From Flavobacteriaceae bacterium UBA1682 (GTDB taxonomy: Bacteria; Bacteroidota; Bacteroidia; Flavobacteriales; Flavobacteriaceae), in the NCBI GenBank assembly GCA_002320285.1, contig DCKE01000009.1:1-49447 (forward strand): 49,447 bases of DNA. The letters run 5' to 3'. The notes beneath the pieces were generated by a model that saw nothing but the letters and a program-made list of their open reading frames with translations, made no database searches and had not been told where the DNA came from. Position 1 is the stretch's first letter, and the number at the start of each line of letters is the position of its first letter. Made by a program: the position numbers and the translations under genes. This document shows, in pieces, positions 17,379 to 26,009 of this stretch.

Positions 17379-18260
17379 CTAATCATTCCTCAACTGCTCT
17401 TTATACAATTCGATATTCTCCTCCATTCCCGCTTCGAGTTCTCCCTGTTTGATGTCGGTGTATTTTTGCAGTTCTTCCCACAGTATACCCGCCAACATTA
17501 ATCGCGATAAAGCTTTGTTATCTGAAGGTATCACATACCAAGGATTTTTCTCTGTCGATGTTTTATTGATCGCTTCTTCATAATATTCTTCATATTGATC
17601 CCATAATTCGCGTTCCTTCAAATCCGCCGCAGAAAACTTCCAATTGTGCTCGTCTTTATTCAATCGACGAAACAGTCGTTTCTTTTGTTCGGCTTTACTT
17701 AGATGCAAGAAAAACTTAAAAACAATCATGCCGTTTTCAGAAATATGCCCTTCAAAATTATTGATTTGCTGCATGCGTTTATCCCAAAAATCTGCCGGAA
17801 CATCTTCTACCTTTTCAATACCAGGCAGGTTTTCGTTTAATAAGTATTCCGGATGCACTCTCGTTACCAACACATTTTCGTAATGGGTACGATTAAATAC
17901 CGTAAACTTACCCCTTTCGGGCAAAGCGATATAATGACGCCAGAGATAATCGTGCTCCAGCTCCGCTGAATTGGGAGTCTTAAAACTCTGAACCACGACT
18001 CCACGAGGATTAAATTCCTTAAAAACCTCGCGTATCAAACTGTCCTTACCCGAGGTATCCATTCCCTGTATACAGATCAAAACACTATAACGGTTATGCG
18101 CATACATCTTATCCTGAAATTTACTGAGTTTATCTCGAAGTTTAGCGAGTTGTTTGATCGCTTTTTCATCGGTCATCCCCAAATCTACTTCAGTCGGGAG
18201 TTCTTTTAGTGTTATTTTATCCTGAACTTTACAGCGGGATGTGAAATGGGTTTCTTTCAT
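17379..18260 (-). CDS. ppk2: Polyphosphate kinase 2 family protein
   Basis: A 293-residue cytoplasmic P-loop kinase of the PPK2 family, which transfers phosphate between polyphosphate and nucleotides. GMDTSGKDSLIREVF contains the Walker A motif (66-72), FNRTHYENVLVTRVHP (122-137) corresponds to the Walker B and lid-proximal region, and KFFLHLSKAEQKKRLFRR is the lid module. The length fits single-domain PPK2 enzymes that phosphorylate AMP and/or ADP; the class cannot be assigned by eye. It is transcribed away from the next gene at 18363. Confidence 0.93.
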   Translation of the reverse strand: MKETHFTSRCKVQDKITLKELPTEVDLGMTDEKAIKQLAKLRDKLSKFQDKMYAHNRYSVLICIQGMDTSGKDSLIREVFKEFNPRGVVVQSFKTPNSAELEHDYLWRHYIALPERGKFTVFNRTHYENVLVTRVHPEYLLNENLPGIEKVEDVPADFWDKRMQQINNFEGHISENGMIVFKFFLHLSKAEQKKRLFRRLNKDEHNWKFSAADLKERELWDQYEEYYEEAINKTSTEKNPWYVIPSDNKALSRLMLAGILWEELQKYTDIKQGELEAGMEENIELYKEQLRND

Positions 18261-18362
18261 CTTTTTTATTTAAAAGTATAAAAAAAATAATGATTAGTTA
18301 TTCCTAAATCGCTTATTTATGCCAAAAAATTACCTTATATTTAACATTGATAATAAAAAACC

Positions 18363-19202
18363 ATGAAAAAATTCACATTAGAACTCTTTATTAAAATTTT
18401 TGGAATTAGTGCCGCATCAGGCATCGGTTACCAACATGACGTGATTCACTTAATTGCTGACACATCCGATGTATTGTATGAATACCAAATCCAAAATGAA
18501 AAATTGAGTAAAAATGCCTTAAATGAAAGTGGTGTGTTGGCGGAAAACCTCAGTAAGGTAGGAAAATCCGATTTTGAATCGATGACCACGGACGGTATCA
18601 ATTATTATATTTTTGGATCGGGTTCTGGCCCGATGCGCAACACCTTAGTCGAAATTAATCGCGAGAGCAAAGAAGTCATCAGCATCAATGATCTATCCGT
18701 TTTGTATGAATCAATGAAGAGTTTTTCAGGCATCGATTCCGAGAACTTTAACATCGAAGGAGTCAGTCTCTATCAAGACAAATGGTACTTTTTAAATCGC
18801 GGTAACGGCCCTAAAGAGCAAAATGGCATCTTTACGATTAGCGGTGAAAATATACTCGAAAGTTTTAACATCGTCTACAACCCAATCAAATTACCAAAAA
18901 TCGATGGGATACGTGCTGGATTTACCGATGCCTGTGTTGTAGACGGGCAATTGTATTTTCTAGCGGCCGCAGAAGATAGCGCATCTACTTACCTCGATGG
19001 TACCGTAAAAGGCAGTCTAATCGGAAGTATTGATCTCGAAAAGATGAAAGTTAAATCAACACAAATAATCAGTAAAACACATAAATTCGAAGGGCTGACG
19101 CTATTTTCTAAAAACAAAAAAGACTTAACTTTTCTTCTTTGTGAAGATGCGGATAATGATTCAAAGGAGGCAGATATTTATAAGCTTCACCTAAAAATAT
19201 AA
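18363..19202 (+). CDS. Uncharacterised protein, probably beta-propeller-like
   Basis: A 279-residue protein I cannot assign with confidence; it resembles the DUF6929-type family of Bacteroidota. The first 20 residues (MKKFTLELFIKIFGISAASG) are weakly hydrophobic but lack a clear cleavage site. The body contains repeated strand-rich units such as IHLIADTSDVLYEYQIQ, YYIFGSGSGPMRNTL, KWYFLNRGNGPKEQNGIF and LYFLAAAEDSAS, spaced about 50-60 residues apart, as in propeller proteins. The GSGSGPMRNTL and NRGNGPKEQNG loops are striking and might bind a ligand. It stands alone, divergent from the PPK2 gene and upstream of the marR cassette, with which it need not be related. Confidence 0.6.
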   Translation: MKKFTLELFIKIFGISAASGIGYQHDVIHLIADTSDVLYEYQIQNEKLSKNALNESGVLAENLSKVGKSDFESMTTDGINYYIFGSGSGPMRNTLVEINRESKEVISINDLSVLYESMKSFSGIDSENFNIEGVSLYQDKWYFLNRGNGPKEQNGIFTISGENILESFNIVYNPIKLPKIDGIRAGFTDACVVDGQLYFLAAAEDSASTYLDGTVKGSLIGSIDLEKMKVKSTQIISKTHKFEGLTLFSKNKKDLTFLLCEDADNDSKEADIYKLHLKI

Positions 19203-19269
19203 GATATATATCAACTACAGCGACTATATATTATAAATATAGTGAATTTTAATAAAAAATCAAAGAATT

Positions 19270-19301
19270 TTTGGATGTGTCGTATTTTAAAAATATCTTT
19301 G
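19270..19301 (+). promoter_or_regulatory. marR cassette promoter
   Basis: TTTG (19270-19273), a 20-base spacer and TATCTTTG (19294-19301) make a full-consensus Bacteroidota promoter. The start codon of the MarR gene follows 23 bases after the -7 element. Confidence 0.85.
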
Positions 19302-19302
19302 T

Positions 19303-19318
19303 AGTTGTTCAAACAACT
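19303..19318. promoter_or_regulatory. Candidate MarR operator
   Basis: AGTTGTT-CA-AACAACT is an inverted repeat with 7-base arms, placed one base after the -7 element and so over the transcription start. That position is typical for autorepression by MarR-family dimers. Confidence 0.7.
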
Positions 19319-19324
19319 GTTGTC

Positions 19325-19768
19325 ATGGAAACTAAATTAACTCACGAGGAAATCTATAATTTATTGACTGGAAGAATTGTTTTGGCCATGAATCGCGCAT
19401 TGGTTCACAATTTTCGTTCAAAGAACATAAGCTTAAGTAAGGAGCAGTGGTCCATACTAGCGGTGTTGTGGAAACAAGACGGTTGTTCACAACAGCATCT
19501 CGCCGATCAAACACACCGAGATAAACCGAGTGTAACGCGATTGCTCGATAAAATGGAAGTCGATAATTTAATCGTTCGTCAAGCTGATGCTAACGATCGC
19601 AGATTGAATTTAATTTTTTTAACTGAAAAAGGGAAATCTTTTGAAGCGCCTACTTTACAAGCCGTTAATGAAACCGTTGCTAAGGCCACATCAAACCTCA
19701 GTGACGATCAGATGAATCTTTTAAAGCAGACGATAAAAACGATTTACCTCAATATTGAAAAGATATAA
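19325..19768 (+). CDS. MarR-family transcriptional regulator
   Basis: A 147-residue winged-helix dimer protein. Its DNA-binding part includes LSKEQWSILAVLWKQDG, SQQHLADQTHRDKPSVTRLLDKME (helix-turn-helix, about 53-76) and the wing DNDRRLNLIFLTEKGK with the conserved D-x-R motif. Such proteins usually repress an exporter or stress operon until a small lipophilic ligand binds. I chose the ATG at 19325; the open frame reaches back to a TTG at 19271, which would lie inside the promoter. It is the first gene of a cassette with a TolC channel, adaptor and ABC-2 permease, and a palindromic site overlaps its own transcription start. Confidence 0.92.
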   Translation: METKLTHEEIYNLLTGRIVLAMNRALVHNFRSKNISLSKEQWSILAVLWKQDGCSQQHLADQTHRDKPSVTRLLDKMEVDNLIVRQADANDRRLNLIFLTEKGKSFEAPTLQAVNETVAKATSNLSDDQMNLLKQTIKTIYLNIEKI

Positions 19769-19875
19769 TACGCAGTTGTTTGTCATCATTTAGCTATTAA
19801 AAAAATGCTCGCTACAACTCTTACTTATAAAAATAATGAAATCGGCATTTAATCTTGGACAAACCAAGCGGTAAA

Positions 19876-19886
19876 GTGTTAAACAC
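19876..19886. promoter_or_regulatory. Small palindrome upstream of tolC-like gene
   Basis: GTGTTAAACAC is a perfect 5-base-arm palindrome 57 bases before the channel gene, next to a CTTGG-ACAAA-CCAAG hairpin (19854-19868). It shares the TGTT/AACA halves of the marR palindrome. No good -7 element is seen here, so this may be a second regulator site or an RNA structure. Confidence 0.3.
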
Positions 19887-19943
19887 TGCAATAGTTTAAA
19901 ACCATTAAAAACTGCCTATTACCAAAACAAATATGATCTACAG

Positions 19944-21335
19944 ATGAAAAAAACTTTATTATGCGGTTGTCTATGGGCTTTAACGTTCGTGCCTGCACAA
20001 GCACAGATAGGTCTTAGTAACAGTTTGGAACAAGCTATTGACAAAGCACTTGAAAAAAGTGCCGTTGTCAAAAATCAGCATTACGACATCAAAAAACTCG
20101 AATTGCAACGCAAAGGAGTTTTAAACACTTATCTACCTCGAGTAGAAGGAACTGCAATGTATGCCTATTTAGATAACAGGCTAACCGTAGATGTACCAAC
20201 GTATTCGACCTTTTGGGGAGCTGAATTATTTGAAGGCAAGAGCTCTTTTGACAACTCAGCTCAGGCTTTTCACGCTGGATTAACCGCTAAAGTTCCGTTA
20301 TTCACGGGTATGCAAGTTCCCAATGGTGCTAAAGCCTTACAACAAAAAATAGAAGGAACGGAGTACCTGCTAGCCTCTCAAAAAGATGAAATCATCAAAG
20401 AAGTCATCAGCAGTTTTGATCAGATCTCGCTTTTAAATCAGGCTGATAAATTAATTAAAGAGAGCGAAATACGCCTAGATAAAGAAACGCAACGGGTAGA
20501 AAAAGCGATTTCTTTGGGATTAGCGATCCCCTACGATCGCGACAAGATCAAATACGCCAGCTTAGAACTCAACTCCAAAAAAGTTGAAAGCCGTGGCAAC
20601 CGCAAGGTGCTGTATCAAAAAATACGCTATTTAACGGATTATTCAGACCAAGAGATTGAAAGCGTTCACTACGAACTGACCCCTTATTTAATCCAAGAAA
20701 CCGGACTTAGCTCAAGTGAAAAACAAGAATTGAAAGCACTGGAATCTTTTAAATCGGCATTGGACTATTTACTTAAAAAAGAAAAAGGAACGTTTTTACC
20801 TACGGTAGGCGCTTTTGCGGGACTATCCTACACCAGTCTTTTTGACATCAACGCCTCCTCTAACGCCACAGTTTTAGGCGTTCAAAAAGAAATTGACCTC
20901 AAGTTAAACGAATTGACAATCAGTCCGAATTGGATGTTTGGTGTAGCCTTAAAATGGGAGATTTTCAGCGGACTAGAACGCAAACACAAAGTGGAAGAAG
21001 CCCAAATCAACATAGCGCAAATGCAAACCAAAATCGACGATACCAAAGAGAAATTAGACTTGCTATTGAATCACAACTTCGCTAAATATGAGGTTTTATT
21101 AGAGAAAATTGCGATCGCAGAACAGCAAGAAAAAATCGCAAACAACAATCTAACTATGGCTATCAAGCAATACCAACAGGGATTGATTACGGTTTCTGAG
21201 CGATTGGAAGCAGAAAATGACATTTATAAAGCGGCCTTAAACAAGGTCAGCACTTTGATTGAACAACGTTTGTCAGCCATAGAGACCATTACTACGACTG
21301 GGCAATTAACTCATTATCTTTCTAAAAACAACTAA
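19944..21335 (+). CDS. TolC-family outer-membrane channel
   Basis: A 463-residue protein with signal peptide MKKTLLCGCLWALTFVPAQAQ (in two pieces: Lys-rich start, hydrophobic core, cleavage after AQA) and a TolC/OEP fold: two homologous halves rich in long amphipathic helices (for example DQISLLNQADKLIKESEIRL and ENDIYKAALNKVSTLIEQRL) and strand segments such as LPRVEGTAMYAY and FLPTVGAFAGLSYT. It forms the trimeric outer-membrane exit duct for the adaptor and permease encoded directly downstream (12-base gap). The 175-base gap after marR contains a hairpin and a palindrome but no clear promoter. Confidence 0.92.
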   Translation: MKKTLLCGCLWALTFVPAQAQIGLSNSLEQAIDKALEKSAVVKNQHYDIKKLELQRKGVLNTYLPRVEGTAMYAYLDNRLTVDVPTYSTFWGAELFEGKSSFDNSAQAFHAGLTAKVPLFTGMQVPNGAKALQQKIEGTEYLLASQKDEIIKEVISSFDQISLLNQADKLIKESEIRLDKETQRVEKAISLGLAIPYDRDKIKYASLELNSKKVESRGNRKVLYQKIRYLTDYSDQEIESVHYELTPYLIQETGLSSSEKQELKALESFKSALDYLLKKEKGTFLPTVGAFAGLSYTSLFDINASSNATVLGVQKEIDLKLNELTISPNWMFGVALKWEIFSGLERKHKVEEAQINIAQMQTKIDDTKEKLDLLLNHNFAKYEVLLEKIAIAEQQEKIANNNLTMAIKQYQQGLITVSERLEAENDIYKAALNKVSTLIEQRLSAIETITTTGQLTHYLSKNN

Positions 21336-21347
21336 ACCATACTACAG

Positions 21348-22301
21348 ATGAAAAATCTATTTTCAGTATTTGCTATTTTAACCTTGGTGGTATCTTGTAA
21401 ACAACCCTTAGATAATCAACTAAATCAAGGAAAGATCGAAAGAGATCAAATTGCTGTTGTGGGTAAAATACCGGGACGCATCTTAAAAATATATGTACAC
21501 GAAGGCGATATTGTCAAAAAAGGGGATACTTTGGCGTTTTTAGATGCTCCAGAAGTTGATGCAAAGAAAAGTCAGGCAGAAGGCGCATTAACCTCTGCGA
21601 ATGCACAATATCAAATGGCTACTAAAGGTGCAACCGAGAATCAACTAAAGCAATTACACGCTAAAGAGAAAGCGATACGCGAGCAATTTAATTTTGCACA
21701 GAAATCGATTCAACGCTTGGATGGGATGATCAAGGACTCCCTGATTTCCCAACAAACCTACGACGAGGCCTTTACTAAATACCAGGGCGCTCAAGCGCAA
21801 CTATTGGCCGTTGAGGCGGAGATTGCAGATGTACAGCACGGTGTGCGTATCGAACAACAAACCATGGCATTAGGTCAGAAAGAGCGTGCCTTAGGAGCTC
21901 TACAGGAAGTTCAATCGGCTGAAAATGACCGTTACATCATCGCACCACAAGACATGAGTATCGATAACATCTCTTTAAAAGTCGGCGAACTGGCCTTACC
22001 GGGTTATGCTTTATTTAGCGGTTACCTTTCCAATAGTGTTTATTTTAGATTTACCATACCTGAAAGCAAGCTCAACCAAGTACAAAAAGGGCAAGAAATC
22101 ACGGTAAACGTTCCGTACAACAACAGCCAAATCAAAGGAAAGGTCATCAATATCAAACAATTGGGTGCTTATGCTAATATTGCGACAGCCTATCCAGATT
22201 ACGAGATGCAAGAAACGCTGTTCGAAATAAAAATAATCCCGTTAGACGTGAATCAAGCCAATGACTTACTGACCAAAACCACAGTAACTTTAACCCTATA
22301 A
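21348..22301 (+). CDS. HlyD/EmrA-like periplasmic adaptor lipoprotein
   Basis: A 317-residue membrane-fusion protein with lipobox LTLVVSC (Cys17). The first lipoyl half (GRILKIYVHEGDIVKKGDTLAFLDAPEV) is followed by a long helical hairpin (about 70-195), the second half (YIIAPQDMSIDNISLKVGEL) and a beta-barrel domain (FRFTIPESKLNQVQKGQEITVNVPY in part). It resembles YbhG/YhiI-type adaptors of ABC-2 exporters. It lies between the TolC-like gene and the permease gene, with a gap of 12 bases before and 2 bases after, so all three are co-transcribed. Confidence 0.92.
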   Translation: MKNLFSVFAILTLVVSCKQPLDNQLNQGKIERDQIAVVGKIPGRILKIYVHEGDIVKKGDTLAFLDAPEVDAKKSQAEGALTSANAQYQMATKGATENQLKQLHAKEKAIREQFNFAQKSIQRLDGMIKDSLISQQTYDEAFTKYQGAQAQLLAVEAEIADVQHGVRIEQQTMALGQKERALGALQEVQSAENDRYIIAPQDMSIDNISLKVGELALPGYALFSGYLSNSVYFRFTIPESKLNQVQKGQEITVNVPYNNSQIKGKVINIKQLGAYANIATAYPDYEMQETLFEIKIIPLDVNQANDLLTKTTVTLTL

Positions 22302-22303
22302 CC

Positions 22304-23473
22304 ATGAAGAACTTTTTTTCGCTCTTAAAACGAGAATTTCGCCTGTTTTGGGGAAATAAAATTCTCCGCCTACTCTTTATAGGAGCCCCGTTAATGTATG
22401 GTATACTGTTGGGCTATGTATATGGAAAGGGTAAGGCCACAGATATTCCGATCATCGTCATCGATGAAGACCGTACTGAAATGAGCGCCAAAGCCATACA
22501 GATGTTTGAAGACAATGAGGTTTTATATATTGCGCAACTACTTCATGATGAACGCGGTTTATCCGATGCGACCATAAAACATGATGCTTCTGCAGTGGTT
22601 GTGATACCAAAGGGGTTTCAAAATGAAATTTCTACAAAGAAATACCCAGAAATAGTAACCATCGTCAATACCGCAAATATATTGACTGCAAACTATGCAT
22701 CCAGCGCCGTTCAATTGTGCTTGGGAACTTTAAAAGCGGGAATTCAAATTCAAACCTTAATGAAACAAGGAATGCCGCCTGCCGTAGCCGCTACGCAATA
22801 CGAACCTTTTAAAGCCACTTTTATCAAAAAGAACAACCGCAGCACAAATTATATGTATTTTTTATGGCCTGGTGTATTGGCCGCAGTATTGCAACAAGTG
22901 CTACTTTTAGGATTGGCACTGTCCTTTGCCTCCGAATATGAAAACGGTACTTTTGGCGATTTAATAAAAAGAGCCCCATCGATCAATAAGATGTTAGCAG
23001 TAAAAATCATTCCTTATCTGATAATGAGTTTTGGCGTTTGGTTGATGTATTGGTTGTTTACTTTTTGGTTTAGAGTACCTTTTTACGAAAATCTCGGTGC
23101 CTTAACACTGGTTGCTGGAGTATTTGTTGTAGCCGTAAGTTTTATCGGAGTACTGGTTAGTATTATGGTTCCGAACCAGCTAAAAGCGACCGAAATTCTT
23201 ATGGTTATTGCAACGCCTAGTTTTATTTTAAGTGGTTTTACCTGGCCGCTCAGCCAAATGCCCTTATGGGTGCAGTATTTGGCAGACATCATCCCTTTAA
23301 CCCACTTTTTAAAGGCTTTCCGAGTTTTGATTATTGAAGAAGGCAGACTCGATCAAACCTATGCCTTTATAGGTGCCTTACTAATTATCATAATAGTTTG
23401 CGGTTTTTGCAGTTATCTCGGTTTGTATTACAAGAAGAAAGCCTATTTGAAAAATAATCCCGAAATCATCTAA
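22304..23473 (+). CDS. ABC-2 type exporter permease (YhhJ/YbhR-like)
   Basis: A 389-residue ABC-2 permease: one transmembrane helix near residues 22-40, a periplasmic domain of about 140 residues containing IPIIVIDEDRTEMS and DASAVVVIPKGFQNEIS, and five transmembrane helices from about 185 to the end, with SEYENGTFGDLIKRAP between the first two of them and SGFTWPLSQMPLWVQYLADIIP in part before the last. This is the layout of drug or lipid exporters that work with an adaptor and TolC. No ATP-binding subunit and no second permease is encoded next to it, although related operons elsewhere usually have two permeases and/or an ATPase. Confidence 0.9.
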   Translation: MKNFFSLLKREFRLFWGNKILRLLFIGAPLMYGILLGYVYGKGKATDIPIIVIDEDRTEMSAKAIQMFEDNEVLYIAQLLHDERGLSDATIKHDASAVVVIPKGFQNEISTKKYPEIVTIVNTANILTANYASSAVQLCLGTLKAGIQIQTLMKQGMPPAVAATQYEPFKATFIKKNNRSTNYMYFLWPGVLAAVLQQVLLLGLALSFASEYENGTFGDLIKRAPSINKMLAVKIIPYLIMSFGVWLMYWLFTFWFRVPFYENLGALTLVAGVFVVAVSFIGVLVSIMVPNQLKATEILMVIATPSFILSGFTWPLSQMPLWVQYLADIIPLTHFLKAFRVLIIEEGRLDQTYAFIGALLIIIIVCGFCSYLGLYYKKKAYLKNNPEII

Positions 23474-23502
23474 CCTATAAATCGTTTGCAGATCTATATA
23501 TC

Positions 23503-23536
23503 AGCGCTATATCCCCTTGCGATATGGCGCTTTTTT
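23503..23536 (+). terminator. Terminator of the marR-tolC-hlyD-permease cassette
   Basis: An 11-bp stem with one G-U pair (23503-23513 with 23521-23531) and a 7-base loop is followed by a T5 run, 30 bases after the permease stop. Confidence 0.85.
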
Positions 23537-23639
23537 ATACGAAAAAACAATCCTTTTAACACAATAAAACAACTTAAAACTATACCGATTAACTTCTTTT
23601 AAATAATTACTTTCGCACCTTATTTAAAACTAAGGAAAA

Positions 23640-24104
23640 ATGAGAAAAATTATTACAGCATTAACATTTACAAGTCTTTTATTTCTAGCTATTGGGTGTA
23701 GTAGTGACGATAGTAGCACACCTCCTCCTCCAGAACCTACAACACAGGAATTGTTGATTGGAAAATGGAATATTCAAGAAGAAGGAGAAATTACAAGTGG
23801 TATCAAAAAAGCGTATGTAATGGACGAGTGTTCAGCCAAAGATACTTATGACTTTACCAAAGACTTCCAATACATCAACGAATACCATGAGAAACAACAA
23901 AATCAAGACTGCACTACTCATATTGAGGATGGAACATGGTTACTTAAGGACGAAAAATCACTACTTTTAACTTTCACCTCTACCGAAATTCCCACAATAA
24001 CAGAAACAGCAGATGTTAAAATAGTTCTATTAACCGCAACAGAACTACAATTGGAGTACAAAGAAGAAGATAATAATACCTACTACTTACACCTTAAAAA
24101 ATAA
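23640..24104 (+). CDS. Lipocalin-like lipoprotein
   Basis: A 154-residue lipoprotein with lipobox SLLFLAIGC (Cys20) and the typical Bacteroidota SSDD post-lipobox sequence with a proline-rich linker. The body starts QELLIGKWNIQEEGE, the opening motif of lipocalin-like domain families (DUF4488/Lipocalin_4 type), and is predominantly beta strand with two Cys (in MDECSAKD and QNQDCTTH, about 35 residues apart) that may form a disulphide. Its ligand is unknown. It is a single-gene unit with a near-consensus TACTTTCG -7 element at 23608-23615, convergent with the ABC-F gene. Confidence 0.75.
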   Translation: MRKIITALTFTSLLFLAIGCSSDDSSTPPPPEPTTQELLIGKWNIQEEGEITSGIKKAYVMDECSAKDTYDFTKDFQYINEYHEKQQNQDCTTHIEDGTWLLKDEKSLLLTFTSTEIPTITETADVKIVLLTATELQLEYKEEDNNTYYLHLKK

Positions 24105-24115
24105 TTATAAGCCAT

Positions 24116-24158
24116 AAAAATAGGGACTGCCAATGACGACAGTCCCTATTTTTTTTTC
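24116..24158. terminator. Bidirectional terminator, lipoprotein / ABC-F gene
   Basis: TAGGGACTG (24121-24129) pairs with CAGTCCCTA (24140-24148), extended by A and T tracts on the two sides. It serves both convergent genes. Confidence 0.92.
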
Positions 24159-24173
24159 AAACCTTAGTTTCAT

Positions 24174-25808
24174 TTATTTCTTTTCGATTTCCCTTAAGTT
24201 CTCCATCTTCTTATGTGCCAAGAAACCTTTGATATCTTCAAAATGCTCCCGCACTCGTTTGTTTCCAAATTCAAATACTTTTTCTGCTAGACCATCCAAA
24301 AAGTCCCTGTCGTGAGATACCAAAATCACGGTTCCCTCAAAATCTTTTAAAGCTTCCTTGATAATATCTTTGGTTTTCATGTCCAAATGGTTGGTCGGCT
24401 CATCGAGTATCAATACATTCACCGGTTCCAACAGCAATTTAATCATCGCTAAACGCGTTTTTTCACCTCCCGAAAGCACCTTTACTTTTTTCTGAATATC
24501 GTCTCCCGAAAACATAAATGCACCCAATATGTTTTTGATTTGCGTTCGAATATCTCCCTCGGCAATTCGATCAATAGTATCGAATATCGTTAAGTTTTCA
24601 TCCAACAAAGAGGCTTGATTTTGTGCAAAGTAACCAATCTGTACGTTATGCCCCACCTCAAGTTTACCATCAAAGTCAATTTCGTTCATGATCGCTTTGA
24701 TCATCGTTGATTTTCCCTCTCCATTTTTACCGACAAAAGCTACTTTCTGTCCGCGCTCAATAACCATATTGGCTTTTTGAAACACCACATGATCGCCATA
24801 TACCTTTGTCAGCTCTTCCACCACAACCGGATATTGTCCAGACCGCGCTGCTGGTGGGAATTTTAGGCGCAATGCCGAATTATCAACCTCGTCGACCTGA
24901 ATGATATCGAGTTTCTCCAACATTTTTACTCGAGATTGAACCTGTAGGGTTTTGGAATAAGTTCCTTTAAAACGCTCGATAAATTCGGTGTTTTCGGCAA
25001 TCATCTTCTGTTGTTCCTCATAGGCTTTGATCTGATGTAAACGACGATCTTGACGCAACACTAAATAATCGGAGTATTTCGCTTTATAATCGTAGATTCT
25101 TCCCATAGTCACCTCAATGGTTCTATTGGTGATATTATCGACAAAAGCCCTGTCGTGAGATATGACCATTACCGCTTTAGCCGAAGTGATCAGAAATTCC
25201 TCTAACCATTGAATACTTTCAATATCCATGTGGTTGGTTGGCTCATCCAACAAAATCAAATCCGGTTTTTGAAGTAAGATTTTAGCCAGCTCAATACGCA
25301 TTCTCCATCCTCCACTAAATTCCGAAGTTGGACGCGTAAAGTCTGAACGTTCAAATCCTAGTCCCTTCAATATTTTTTCAACTTCTGCCTCGTAATTTAC
25401 CTCATCAATCGCGTAAAATTTCTCGCTCAATTCAGAAACGCGTTCGATCAGCTTCATATACGCATCACTTTCGTAATCCGTGCGTATGGTTAGTTGTTCA
25501 TTGATTTCGTCGATTTCCTTTTTCATATTGAAAACCGAAGCAAAGGCTTTGGAAGTTTCTTCCATCACCGTACAATCATCCTGAGTCAATAAATGTTGTG
25601 GCAAATAAGCGATCACCGCATCTCTAGGGGCGGAAACCGACCCCAAAGAGGGTTTGCTCTGATTAGCAACTATTTTTAACAAAGTGGACTTACCCGCTCC
25701 GTTTTTACCCATCAGGGCAATTTTATCATTTTCATTAATCGAAAAACTTACCCCACTAAAAAGGGTTGTTCCTCCAAATTGAACAGCTACATCATTTACT
25801 GTAATCAT
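24174..25808 (-). CDS. ABC-F family ATPase
   Basis: A 544-residue soluble protein with two ABC ATPase domains and no membrane segments. Domain 1 has GKNGAGKSTLLK (about 35-46), the signature SGGWRMRIELAKIL and LILLDEPTNHMDIESI; domain 2 has GKNGEGKSTMIK, SGGEKTRLAMIKLL and VLILDEPTNHLDMKT. The interdomain linker (about 245-310) is the charged helical arm that reaches toward the P-site tRNA in ribosome-bound ABC-F proteins. Family members resolve stalled translation or, in some branches, protect ribosomes from antibiotics; this one looks like the housekeeping EttA/Uup/YbiT-like kind. The gene stands alone, with a TATATTTG -7 element 23 bases upstream. Confidence 0.93.
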   Translation of the reverse strand: MITVNDVAVQFGGTTLFSGVSFSINENDKIALMGKNGAGKSTLLKIVANQSKPSLGSVSAPRDAVIAYLPQHLLTQDDCTVMEETSKAFASVFNMKKEIDEINEQLTIRTDYESDAYMKLIERVSELSEKFYAIDEVNYEAEVEKILKGLGFERSDFTRPTSEFSGGWRMRIELAKILLQKPDLILLDEPTNHMDIESIQWLEEFLITSAKAVMVISHDRAFVDNITNRTIEVTMGRIYDYKAKYSDYLVLRQDRRLHQIKAYEEQQKMIAENTEFIERFKGTYSKTLQVQSRVKMLEKLDIIQVDEVDNSALRLKFPPAARSGQYPVVVEELTKVYGDHVVFQKANMVIERGQKVAFVGKNGEGKSTMIKAIMNEIDFDGKLEVGHNVQIGYFAQNQASLLDENLTIFDTIDRIAEGDIRTQIKNILGAFMFSGDDIQKKVKVLSGGEKTRLAMIKLLLEPVNVLILDEPTNHLDMKTKDIIKEALKDFEGTVILVSHDRDFLDGLAEKVFEFGNKRVREHFEDIKGFLAHKKMENLREIEKK

Positions 25809-25831
25809 CGAATTGTCTTTTATCTATTTTG

Positions 25832-25839
25832 CAAATATA
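25832..25839 (-). promoter_or_regulatory. ABC-F gene promoter, -7 element
   Basis: The minus strand reads TATATTTG, a full consensus match, 23 bases before the start codon. No TTG is found at -33. Confidence 0.5.
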
Positions 25840-25904
25840 GCTTTTTGTCTCTAGTATAAATGCGGTTGTTTTAGTTTTGATTTTAACCGTATTTCTGCCT
25901 GCTC

Positions 25905-25998
25905 CATCCTTGCGTTAAGGACTGAAATGGCATCCTTTGACACAGCGCTAGCGAAGTCAAAGATAAAATGTAAGGCCTGACCCGAAGGGAAACGCCCA
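25905..25998. repeat. Structured extragenic element
   Basis: This GC-richer stretch in the ABC-F/nhaA gap holds several nested inverted repeats: CCTT/AAGG at 25917-area, CTTTGAC (25935-25941) with GTCAAAG (25956-25962) enclosing the palindrome CGCTAGCG (25946-25953), and CCC-GAA-GGG near 25981-25989. Read on the minus strand it begins GGGCGTTTCCCTTCGGGTC and contains GGATGCC and CAGTCCTTAACGC, a layout I recall as a common intergenic repeat in Flavobacteriia. It is not a simple terminator, since it lacks a T tract. Confidence 0.55.
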
Positions 25999-26009
25999 AA
26001 TTCTAAAAT

